From: Bursaphelenchus xylophilus | Taxonomy: Eukaryota > Nematoda > Chromadorea > Rhabditida > Aphelenchoididae | Reading direction: 5' to 3' | DNA length: 64,000 nt | Assembly: GCA_904066235.2 (NCBI GenBank) | Contig: CAJFCV020000006.1 | Location: 4,712,001-4,776,000, forward strand | Shown here: positions 46,102 through 56,584 of the stretch, in pieces | How the letters are laid out: each line of letters opens with the position of its first letter | How positions within the stretch are numbered: the stretch's first letter is position 1 | Program-made: the position numbers and the translations under genes | Notes under the pieces: model-generated | Database searches by the model: none | Told to the model about the DNA's origin: nothing | The model's input: the letters and a program-made list of their open reading frames with translations, nothing else

Positions 46102-46378
46102 ATGTTTGTCCAGGTAAAAGAAGAATCCATGAAATTGGTCAGAGAGGCGTTTAATATCCATGGCGAACCAGAAATATTGTATGTAGCTGCTTGGCGGGAT
46201 GGAGACATTCGTGAGTCATCAAATACCCTTGCTTTTGATTGCGTAATCTTAAAGTCGGTAAAGGAAATATTCAGAATACTGATATTCCTTCTGTCTAGTC
46301 TCTATTTGCCTTCAAAGCCGTCGTTTTTATAACTCTGCTACAGTAACCCCACCTTTTCGAACCAAGAGAAAGAGTTGA
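46102..46378 (+). CDS. Possible tiny gene sharing a divergent promoter
   Basis: Exon 1 (46102-46210) encodes MFVQVKEESMKLVREAFNIH and GEPEILYVAAWRDGDI, then a GTGAGT donor. Two acceptors keep the same frame: TGTCTAG before 46299 (62 aa) and GCTACAG before 46344 (47 aa). Both end in TPPFRTKRKS and the stop at 46376-46378. No family is recognised. It may instead be 5' untranslated sequence or a uORF of the RING gene, whose first coding exon begins 22 nt after a CTTGCAG acceptor at 46613. Confidence 0.35.
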
Positions 46379-46635
46379 CTCATTTCGCAAATTATGTGTC
46401 AACTCTTCTCCTTAAGTTTTTTTCCATTTTTTTGCGTCGAAATTAGATGTAAGTCTCTGAATTGGGTGGTAGAACTTGCTTATTGTCTTTAAATTTTGTT
46501 TAGACCAGGTACAAACTTTTAATTTTTTTTTGTATATTGTTATTTTCCTATTTTAATACCCTGAACTTAATCTTTTTGCCGATTTTTTGGTGTTATCCTT
46601 TGAAAACTTGCAGATTTCTTCCATAAACTGCCATT

Positions 46636-48374
46636 ATGAGCAACAGTATTGCCGGACCAGCAGCGCAAGAGACTATAACAGGGGTTAAACTTCTGGAATT
46701 GAACGATTATGACAGAGTAAGGATTGTTCTTCTAGTACAATACAAATCTTGTTTCCAGCAAAGAAAGCCTCATCCCGCGATCACAGACAACACCATGGTC
46801 AAGCTGGGCTCGAGAACTCTCTCCACTGAGATTACTTGTCCAATTTGCCTTGATCTTTTCACCTCAACAATGGGAACTAAAGTAAGGTTCATTTTATTTT
46901 TTATTTTTTTTTTAGGAGTGTCTTCATCGCTTCTGTTCCGAGTGCATTTCGACTGCTTTGTTGAGAAATAACCGAGAATGTCCTACATGTCGAAAAAAGA
47001 TCGTTTCGAAGAGGTCTCTGCGACCGGATGAGAACATGGACATCTTGATCAACAACGTAAGAGAATAAAATTTGTTGTTTGATTTTTTAGTTATGGCCAG
47101 AGAGAAGGCTCTATGATGAGATGCAGAGTGCTGCCTTGCAGCATTATCAAGCTGAGACCTCAGTTGCAGCGCTTCAGAAATCGATCGAGATTGGCATCAA
47201 AGCTCAAGCAAAGAATCGGCGGCAGAGAGTTGTGGGATCGTATGATTATGAAAGTAAGAAAACTGGCTGCTATAGAAGTGATTGTTTCTTCTTTGTTGAT
47301 GCATTTTCTTAACCCTGGGTATTTGTTTCAGAGAAAAAATGCAAGCGAAGGAAAAATGGAGATGGGGAAGAAGAAAGTCCTGAACTTTCCCCAACAAATC
47401 ATGATGATTCTACTCTCGAGCCCATGGACGAATCACAGCCACAGTCTCAAGAAGAGGACGTCGCAAGTTCAAGCGATTCCGATGATACTGGTAAGGTTTT
47501 TTATTATCTTGTTTAATTTTAGGCGGAGAATACTAAAACTTCTGCTTGCAAAGAGTTAAATTTTTTTTGCAGATGAAACCAGCTCTTTATCGTCCTCAAT
47601 CACCGATTCGAGTGATCTCGACAGCAGTAGTAAAAGTACGGAAGACGATGGAGAGCACCGGAAACCAGAGGTCTCCTTGCAGAATAGTGTTGACAAATTG
47701 GCAGATCTCAATCTGGAACAGGCCCGTGATGGATCTCCGGATGACTTGAATATGGTATGACAATCGATGTATTGGATTACCTAAGTTTAGATACCTGAAA
47801 CCTCGTCCTCCCAACTGATCTCCGAAGATATTGAACTCGAATTGGCTCCGGCAAAGTCGCTGAGAAAGAGACTGGACATTCATCCGTCGGTGCGAAGGCC
47901 GAGGTTTATCAAAACCACCTTGGATTGTACAAGTAAGAGAGATTATATTATACTAGGCTATCAGATGTGGAGATTAGGAAAAACCATGCGGGATTTGTCT
48001 GTTTTTGATTGCTAAGAAACTAGATTATGATGTATTAGATGGAGAATTTTATTTTTTCAGTTAAACATCTCAGCTATTACCTCCGACAAACCGCTCAAGC
48101 CGAGCAATTTCGAAAAGACAAAGAAGATGAAGGTCATGTGATCCCATCCAATTTTTATATGTACTATTTAACCTCGAACTTTCAAATAGAACAAGCTGAG
48201 AGCCAAGCGACCCTGCGACAGGTTCATATCTACTCATCTCACTCGGATTCCCACCTTAAACTTGTCTTTGATACCCAACCGAATGATGAAACTCAAAGAG
48301 ATCAGAATATTGGTACCGAGTTTGATGTTGACTTGGAGCCAGATATCGGCGATGAGGATCCAGACTGGCGATAA
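46636..48374 (+). CDS. Polycomb-type E3 ubiquitin ligase, RING1/RNF2-like
   Basis: Eight exons: 46636-46716, 46759-46881, 46916-47056, 47091-47253, 47332-47490, 47573-47754, 47791-47932, 48061-48374; 434 aa. The N-terminal RING finger is complete and close to RING1B: CPICLDLF, then [11 protein letters not shown], then [20 protein letters not shown]. The segment just before it ([11 protein letters not shown]) also matches the family. After a long acidic Ser-rich linker (~residues 190-300), the C-terminus resembles the RAWUL domain that binds CBX and RYBP partners ([20 protein letters not shown]). In PRC1 this enzyme monoubiquitinates histone H2A and represses transcription; the nematode orthologue is known as spat-3. 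Acceptor CTTGCAG lies 22 nt upstream of the ATG. AATAAA at 48635-48640. Confidence 0.9.
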
Positions 48375-48751
48375 AACTGGTATTATGGACATTTTTTTAC
48401 CTTGTTTTTGGCTGTTGTAGTCGGATTTTTTATTTTTTTGGGGGATCTTAGTGTTTACTTTGAAACATGCTCGTCTTGGAAGAACTTACGGTATTATAAT
48501 TCATATGATTACAGTTTCACACATTTGCTTTTAATTTTATGGCAGTTTTTTTAACATTATTTGTATTTATTATATTTATGACTTTTTTATTCGAATTTTG
48601 ATTTAACTATGTAAATATCACCATGTTCTCATTGAATAAAGTGTAGTTTTATTGCGCGCAAGCCTCTGTTTTTTGAATTGATTTGTGGTTATATTCCATA
48701 TGAATATTGTGATGGTAATGGCATGAACATCAGTAATTAAAAGTTGCAGCC
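48375..48751. other. Intergenic: RING gene 3' UTR and helicase promoter
   Basis: Holds the RING gene poly(A) signal (48635-48640). A TTGCAG acceptor ends at 48750, just before the helicase ATG. Confidence 0.6.
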
Positions 48752-51700
48752 ATGGGTAACGAGCAGAGCGGGCCGACCTCGTCTGCTACCCATCATATTC
48801 TAAACGGCTTACCAACAAATAACGATCTCAGGAACAGACAGCAAAACGGGAACTTTACCACATATCGCAATAAGTAAGTCCGGGGCGATTTTGTGAGAAA
48901 TCTGAAGGGGGTAGATGGGAGATTTTATGGCAAAACTATTTTTTAACGTGCCTAGTTTATTTTGTGTTTGATTTTTTTGTTTCGGTAAGGCATTCAAAAG
49001 TTATGACACATTTTTAAATGTTCTATAGTGCAATATTTTAGTGATAACGAATTCCTCACCGATGATGAAGATAGCCTCGGAGAAGATTATAAACGGGTTC
49101 AGAATCTCATAAAGACCGTGGAGCAGCAGGCTGAGCCGATGGAAGTCAAGGAAGAAGGTGAAATTACAGATGATTCTGATGTCGATTCCATCATGACAGA
49201 CGACGGCCTAGATGGATTGTACGCCGAAATGGAGGGAGTCAAGGTAAATTTTGCATTTTTTGCGGCATCAGCATCGACATGAAACTGTTTTGATTTCGTT
49301 TTCTTCTCGAATTTCGAAAATTATCGATTTTATGCAAATTTGATCGACTTTTGTTTTGACGGAAACATTCGTTTTTACTTATTTTGTTTCTCATCTTCGT
49401 TGTCAGACGTTGTTCGAGCGATAGCTGTTGTTGCAAATAACGAAAACGGATAATCCAAAGTGGGTAAATGAATCATCTTTTATATTTCGTTAAAAAAATT
49501 TATGATGAAAGTTTGAGCCTTTTCTAAATTTTTGATCGCGAAATTTGATGGTAGACAACGTACACAGCGTATAGAAGATTTTAGAATGCCTCAGGATCGT
49601 ATTTTATTTTCAGAAATTAAAACTTGACTCTAATCCGTATGAGAGTGAATCCGAGGGTTTTCGCTGGGATCGAGTACAAGTAAAACAAGAAATGATGGAT
49701 GACCACGAGAACTTTGATGAACTCCTGGATCTCATGCAGTCCACCAACTTGGATCAACAGGAGAAAAAATCCAATTGGTGGGATGATGACTATGAAGTAC
49801 AGAAGCAGAAAAATGGGTAAGTCTGATTGTCTTTAGAGGGACTGGAGGGTATGGAAATGAAATATGGCAAGGAGAATGACAGAAAAAGAAAGTTTTATAC
49901 TGAGTTAGATCTCGAATGCTAGTTGGGAATAATCGGATGCTGTGGGGAACTTTAGGTCTCTGCGCGGTCTCCTGGTTAGTCCAGTGTCAAATTGGAACGA
50001 TTGCTGTGATAAAATTTGCAAAGTAGTTGCGCAGTCTGCGTCCTCAGACGCAGGTCGCGAAAATAAAATTTTCCGAAAGAATAAATAGCTTGGCGAAACA
50101 GCTATTTATTTTTTAGGGGTAAAGTGGACTTGGAATAAGAATTGATTCGATTTGTTTAAATAGTATATTTTTTGTTAGGCTATATGGTCGTCTTTGCGTG
50201 TCGTGGATTCTCAACGGGATTTTAAAGCTTACGATTCAAGGTCCCAGAAAGTAGGTAGCAGTAAATATGGGCAATTGTACTAGCGCTTGCTGCTCGGAGG
50301 GCTCAGTGTATGAGGAACCAGCTCAGCGAAGATTGGAACGTGAATCTAGAGATTATGAAGCATTTTTGGTAGAAATTGGACATTGGCAGAGAAGCGAAAT
50401 CAGGTCCAGATGGCCGGCTTCGAGGCAGAGTGGAGCTTCAGAAGCGAGAAGCGAACTTTTTGTGCAAGATAGACGCGTAAACGATGTGAGTCGACTGGAT
50501 GAGGATTTCAAACGAGCCACGATTAATATAAAGGAACAGAAATGGTAAATGCAAGGGACTGGGTGGGATGAAACAGTTCCAAAATGAGGGCTTTGATCAG
50601 ATTAATGGTTGGAAATGGGGAGCAGATGTTCTAAACTAGGTTTTGAAGCATTTGATTGCTTATTATAGGCAAATTTGGCAAGTTAGAGATTAATCATCTT
50701 GTAAATTTCTTCGCTTCCCGCCTTCTCACTTTGTCCCCGCTTTCTGTTTGAATCAATTGTGTAGAGAGAAGAAGGTGTGTGGAATAAACACGAGAATGGA
50801 TGGAATAAAATGCAGATCGATCCGAAAACGTTGTTCCATTTTTCTGGTAATGTCCGAGGTGCAGATATTGGGCCCTTTTCTTTTAATTTACCTTTAAAAG
50901 ATAAGGATTTGGATCACATTTGTCATGGATAATAGCTTCGCGGTAGGGTAATATCCCCGCTAGGAAAACCGGCATTGTTTTTCGAAAACATTTGCCGGTA
51001 GCTTTTGATTTCGAGGAAAGGATCAGTGTTATCTGTCACAAAAAAATATTTATTATTTTTATGCGTGCCAGGATCTGTGTGTAGAATTTTGTTGACTGAA
51101 TCTGTATATTTGAGATGACTATTGTGAGACGTGGGAGACATTTTCAACAAATTCCTGCTGCTCCGCCTCCGGTCTGGGGGGTTATATTTTGCATACTATT
51201 CTTTGTATCCGAGTTCGTTGGAAAGCTCTTTAAGCCGATTGTGGCATTGAAAAAACAATGGTAAGACTTTATACAAATGCCAAAATTTTGTAAAAAATTT
51301 GATGAAATGCTGTCATTCTTCTAGGAATGATTCCTGTGTTTATTATATGGGTTTGAAAGGCTTAACGCTTTGATTAGGGTTATAATTTGGATTTGTGGCT
51401 CTTGTTACCACAGTAAAGTACAATTTCGCATTTCAGGTCATTCGTGCAAGTGGATACACGGTTTCCGAGTGAATATGCATATCTAACGAGTTTGAGAAGG
51501 ATTGATGAAGAAGCCGTCAAAAGGAGCAGAGTAAGCATTGTTTCTAATATCATACTTGATCAATCTAATGTAATTTCGAAAATTCTTCGAAATTTATTTT
51601 TGCTTTGACGGAAAGTTGGGTGAAACGAAAGTAGAATTACGTAATATTGATTTCAGGTCTTGTACGACTATTTAATGCGAGAACAGACCTCTATGGAAGA

Positions 51701-54299
51701 CCTTATCCAGAAGCAAATTGGAATCATCTGCTTGTATTGGGCCCAAGGAATCATCGAAAGTCGGCAACCAGTCTTTCTCGGAGCCATTCTTAGCTACAAG
51801 GAACACAAAGTCGTCAAATATATGGAAGGGAAGCAAGAAAAGAGGGGTGTGATTACATACTTCGCCTTGGCCTTACCTAAAGAAAAGAAGAGCGCCGACT
51901 TCAGACCACCACAAGCAAGAGTGAACCAGCTCAGTATCATCAGAGAAGGGATTTTGCTGTTCCGGGTTAGTCTTGTGAAGAACTTTTTTGTTGAGGTTTA
52001 GTTTTGGAATAGTCGGATTTTGGATGAGTGGAATAAGGCTTTGGTTTTTAGGGATATGTAGTCCGAAAAACGGATCAAGAAATCATCATAAAGACGGACA
52101 AGATGTCTGAGGAGCTGACCAATCAGTTGACCACGGTTACTTCCATGGAAGTCGACATCTTCGAAGAGCCAAATGAATTCGTCCCACAAGCAATGTTGTG
52201 TGCCGTCCAAGGTGTTAAAATGGGCCTCATTGACTCCGTTTTGATGCCCCATCCAGGAGAACGCGTAAGTAAAAGACAAATGTTGTTATAGAGTTTTTTG
52301 AACCTAATGTGGATGTTTTAGGGGCTTCAAGAATACGCTGACGCTTTGCCAAGTGCTATTGCCAAGTACAACAACGAAAAACATCTTTCTTTCCTGAATG
52401 ATGAACAAAAAGCTGTTGTTTATGCGGTTGAAAAGCGAGCCAATGAAGGATTCCCCTTTATTTTGTATGGCCCGCCTGGAACGGGTAAGGATTTTGGGAG
52501 ATTTAGCAGGTTTATGTTGTTTTGGACACCTCATGGTGATTAAAAAAATTTTTTTTTTTTTTATTTTTTGGGATTTTTGAATTTAATCTTGAACAGTAGT
52601 GAATTGGGCATATTTTCAGGTAAAACGGAAACTATTTCGGCATTAGTTATGACGTTGCTGAAGAAGAATCCGGACACCAAAATCTTGATCTGCACCCCGT
52701 CGAACATGGCCGCAAACCGAGTCGCGGAAAAGCTGATGGAACACTTTGGAAGGACGTATAATGACGTCTTGTACCCACAAAATTTGCTGAGAATGTTCTC
52801 CTGTGCGACGGACTATGAAAAACGTGATAAAAAATTTGATAAAATCACCTCGGTGTAAGTGTAATATAAAAACCATAACTGTGTTGGTTTTTATTGTGTA
52901 TAAATTTTTTGTTTTAGCCACCCTGCCCTCCGGAAGTTTACCATTCCGTCGAGGTTGGAGATGATGCAGAAGCGAGTGATTGTGTCCACATTGGCTTGCT
53001 CTACCCACCTGATCAACAACTTAATTCCTCGAGGACATTTTGAGTAGGTTTCAATTATGCTTTGAGATATTTGAATTGGAAATGGGTTTATGAAATTCTG
53101 ATGGACTTGATCTTTCAGTTACATCCTCATCGATGAAGCAGGTCAGGCATCGGAAGCCGAAGTTTGGATCCCATTGGGAGGCCTGGCCGATAAGCGAACT
53201 TCTGTTGTCCTATGTGGAGATCCGAAGCAACTGGGACCGGTAATAACTCTAAACCTCCCCAAGTACATGACCGACAAGTTTATTTCGCCGTTGTACAGAT
53301 TCATGCAGAACAAACAGTATCTGAGGGATAAGTAAGTATTACAATATAAGTTTTAATTTGAAATTTGGAGGGTTGTTAAATCTCGCATAGGGAACGAGAT
53401 TAGGGAGAGAGTTTTTTTGGAGTATTTTTGGTTTTTATAACAAATCGTTTTCACTTGTAAAATTGAAGTTTTAAGGAAACAATTGACGACGTTTAAGGAC
53501 TGTTTGTTTGTTTATCATTATACTGATCTGAGTCAATTTCAGGCGAATTTGCGTCCAACTTCGAGAATGTTTCCGTTGCCACGACGCCATTGTACACATC
53601 ACATCCAAACTTTTCTACCAAAATACCCTCAGACCGGGTGGAGATGCGAAGTTCAAGGCCGAATTGGAACATTGGGGATTCTTGTCGAAACCGGTATGTT
53701 TTTTGGAGATAAATGCGACAGAGGATTGACTACCATTATTTTTGGAGTTATACAGAGCATTTTTTAAATAAGGTTTTTTGAGTCTAAAATAAGATAATAA
53801 AATATTGATGGATTTGTTTCAGGGATTCCCGGTAATGTTCATCGATGTGAAATCAGGCCAAGAGGAGCGTGAGCCAAGTGGAAATTCGTATGGAAATGCC
53901 TCGGAAAGGGCCTATATTACAGAAGGAGTGATCGCTCTGATGAGGGATCTAGACGTGGCGGCGACGGACATCGGTATCATCTCCCCATACCGCTACCAGT
54001 CCAGAATGATCATGGAGGAATTGAAGAAGGACGAGAGATTGGCCAAACACATTGATGAACTCACCGTTGACTCGGTGGAAAGATTCCAAGGATCGGAAAG
54101 GAAGGTCATCTTCATGACCTGCACAAGAACCAGACAACTCGGCTTTGTCGCGTGCGCTCTACGGCTGAACACTTCGATCACGAGAGCCCAGCAACTCCTG
54201 GTTGTGGTCGGAAATGCAGCAGCCCTCAGACAACATGATTCATGGAGGAATTTTATCGATTATTGCAGGCAAAACAGCTCGTATAAGTCCGCCGATTAG
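48752..54299 (+). CDS. MOV10/Armitage-like superfamily 1 RNA helicase
   Basis: Long form, 835 aa, twelve exons: 48752-48873, 49042-49243, 49614-49816, 51437-51530, 51657-51965, 52052-52264, 52322-52484, 52620-52854, 52918-53043, 53119-53331, 53543-53693, 53823-54299. All SF1 motifs are visible: Q-motif region [12 protein letters not shown], Walker A GPPGTGKT (split by an intron), [35 protein letters not shown] (motif II), GDPKQLGPV (III), LREC-RCHDAIV (IV), [17 protein letters not shown] (V) and NTSITRAQ (VI). The order and DEAGQ box fit the UPF1/MOV10 group, RNA helicases acting in RNA silencing and transposon control. The N-terminus begins MGNEQSG, a good N-myristoylation signal, and is followed by acidic sequence. 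Acceptor TTGCAG is 1 nt before the start codon context. AATAAA at 54567-54572. Confidence 0.9.
50267..50544 (+). CDS. Alternative first exon of helicase: acylation-type N-terminus
   Basis: A 278-nt open exon starting [13 protein letters not shown], with Gly2 and flanking cysteines suited to N-myristoylation plus palmitoylation. It continues with a charged region and ends INIKEQK at a TG|GTAAAT donor in phase 2. That is exactly the phase needed to join the helicase exon at 51437 (giving KW-SFVQVD). If not spliced the frame stops immediately after W. It lies inside the 1.6-kb intron after helicase exon 3. It may be an alternative promoter product or a nested gene. Confidence 0.55.
51115..51260 (+). 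CDS. Alternative first exon of helicase: transmembrane N-terminus
   Basis: A 146-nt open exon from ATG 51115: [20 protein letters not shown], then [19 protein letters not shown], a single hydrophobic helix followed by KPIVALKKQ. It ends CAATG|GTAAGA in phase 2 and joins helicase exon 51437 in frame (KKQW-SFVQ). The basic start and basic flank suggest a type III or signal-anchor membrane segment. It could also be a small gene of its own. Confidence 0.5.
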
Positions 54300-54891
54300 A
54301 CTATAGCAGGACTATAGAAGGATAAAATCGAGTTTTATTGAGGTTTCTGTGGGTTGAAATCTATTATAGATATAATTCCTAAATTCGGGTCTTGTACAGA
54401 CTAAACTAATATATTTTTCATTCTTTCTCATGTTTTTGTTGTTAGTTATTTGAGCTAGATGTAATTTAGCCTCTGAGGTGCTGTAAAAATTGTTCTTGAA
54501 TTGTTTTCCTTACTTAATGCCATCTGTTTGTTTGATGTTATGTTATACTTGTTGTTATAGTATCAAAATAAAATCGTGCTGAACAAATTGGAAGTTTTGG
54601 GTGAGATTAGAATGGAGCATGAAGAAGAGTAGTGTAAAAAAAAACTTTGGGGAGTTTTATTCAAGAAATTCATTCGGCTCTACTGTGGCTATACCCTTTT
54701 TTGGGCGGCCGCTAGCGGTAAAATAAGATGGATGTAAAAAATTCAAAATTAAGATTTTTTTGGGAAAATACTTACGCAAATTTTGAGCAAAATCAAACAT
54801 AAAATGATTATAAGTGTCCTTCAAAATCTCTAAAAAACCTTCTTCATCCTCATTTCATCAAAGTCCCGTATCAGAATTGGTCGATTTAGCC
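54300..54891. other. Intergenic: helicase 3' UTR, PDZ gene promoter
   Basis: Helicase poly(A) signal at 54567-54572. A GATTTAG acceptor lies 2 nt before the PDZ gene ATG. Otherwise AT-rich and featureless. Confidence 0.55.
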
Positions 54892-56170
54892 ATGTCGCTC
54901 AGAGAAACCTACCGAATTTTGCCGGCACCAACGGAGTACTTGGTAATTTCACTCTGGATTATGATTTTTTCCGGCCCCCTCCAGCATAAAATTCGTCTAA
55001 ATTGGTACTTTAGGAGTCATTTTCTGTCCCGAAACCCCTGGCGGCTCGAATCAACAAGACCTCTTTTCGCGTAACGTATGTCGAAACCAACTCGCCGTTA
55101 CTCAACCGAGCCTTTGTTGGTGATCAACTGGTCGCCATCGATGGTCAGCCGATCAAAACGGCCGACTTTTTGTCGAAAAAATTGGCGGAGAAGAAGAAAA
55201 CTGTGATCGTTCAGTTCAAACACGCCTTCTTTTCGTATTGCACGTTTCTGGGAGCGAGTGTGGAGAGGTTGCAGTTGGATAAAGAGGTGTTCAAGACTAC
55301 TGGCAGGGCCGTCAATCTATTTACCGTAGGTTTGCAGGGGATTTGGGGGAAGAAATTTTTTGAGGAGGAATTATTTTGGGATTTTTTTTTGGTTGAAAGT
55401 ACGAACCTAAAGTAATATATTTTTGTTACGATTCCGGTGACTTTTTGAAGTTCAGAGATTGAAAATTGTTTGTAAATGAGCAGCAAATATCCTTATCGTT
55501 CTCACAACTTATTTCACCTCCTTTCAGATCCACTTTTTCATCCCCAATATCCCCAAAGATTCGGATGATGATAGAAAATCGGAAATCCTTAAATTCGCAG
55601 TCCGTTATGATGCCCGCGAACGCGTGCAAGTAGCCCACTGTGACCCGAGTGGTATAGGGGCAGTCCATCTCCGAGCTGGTGATATTATCAAGGACGTGAA
55701 TGAACATCCCATCTCCAGCAAGGCCATGTTGAAGTTCTGGATAAATGATGCTGTTACGAAAGGAGAGTCGGTCCAACTGAATATTGAACGGCTGGTCAGC
55801 GGAGATGATGCCATCAGAGATCTTGTTGATACCTCGCAAGACGTGATGGACATTGCGCAGAAACAGGTGAGCAGATTTTATTAGACTAGGCGTGTACAAT
55901 ATAAATTAGTCTGTAAGTTGATTAGTTAGATGTCGGACTGATGTGAATGTTGGAAGACAAGTAACTTTGTGATGATACCTTACTGCAATTAAATTTCAGA
56001 TCAACGCGATCAAAAACAAAACCGTGAAAGCCGCTCCAAAAGTTTTGTCCAAAAGAGGGGCGCCCAGGAAAAACTCGACCTTGACATTGGCCGAGCAGCA
56101 TACCGAGTACGATATCCACGCGGATCATGACCCCACCAAGCTGAAACCTTGCAAAGGAGCCAAGCAGTAG
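54892..56170 (+). CDS. PDZ-domain protein (two PDZ-like modules)
   Basis: Four exons: 54892-54942, 55014-55325, 55528-55866, 56000-56170; 290 aa. The first module (about residues 25-110) contains FRVTYVETNSPLLNRAFVGD, QLVAIDGQPI and a KTVIVQF strand. The second (about 140-225) contains VQVAHCDPSGIGAVHLRAGD and IIKDVNEHPISSKAMLKFWI, with LNIERL as the last strand. The G-D-x-(I/L)-x-x-(V/I)-(D/N) turn is clear in both; the GLGF carboxylate loop is not, so peptide binding is uncertain. A basic tail (KRGAPRKNSTLTL) ends the protein. Such small tandem-PDZ proteins are common in nematodes; partners unknown. AATAAA at 56201-56206. The ATG at 54892 is chosen because of the acceptor just upstream. Confidence 0.75.
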
Positions 56171-56584
56171 TCAAATTGAATTCTCATCGTTTCCTTGGAA
56201 AATAAATTTTTTGATGTTCATCATGGAAGATATGTATGTATAATTCTTGTCATAGCCGAAAGGAAATGACAAAAATAAAGAAAAGAGCACAATGTCTCAG
56301 AAAGAGATGTAAATTTTTAGCTAGGTGATGCGACGTGCTTTCTATAGGCATTTAATTAATGTATTTAATATGTATATGGTAATAGACCAATCATGCATAA
56401 TTGGAGAGAAAATTAGTTGCTGGTTATCGAATTGGAATATGATAGGTGATTATGATTTCTGAAATGCATGAAACTGTTCGGGTTTATTTTTTAATCGGCC
56501 GGTTTAAGACGTTTCCGCGTAAATCTTATAGAGCCTTAACCGTTATTTAAAATTCATCCAAATAATTTCATTTTTGTCCGCAGG
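56171..56584. other. Intergenic: PDZ gene 3' UTR and next promoter
   Basis: Poly(A) signal AATAAA 56201-56206. The stretch ends in a TTGTCCGCAG acceptor one base before the next ATG. Confidence 0.6.

Noticed and set aside
50179..50250. 72-nt segment as a constitutive helicase exon
   Set aside because: Splice signals and phase fit a cassette exon, but its sequence is not supported by motif or start codon, so it is only mentioned under the helicase finding.
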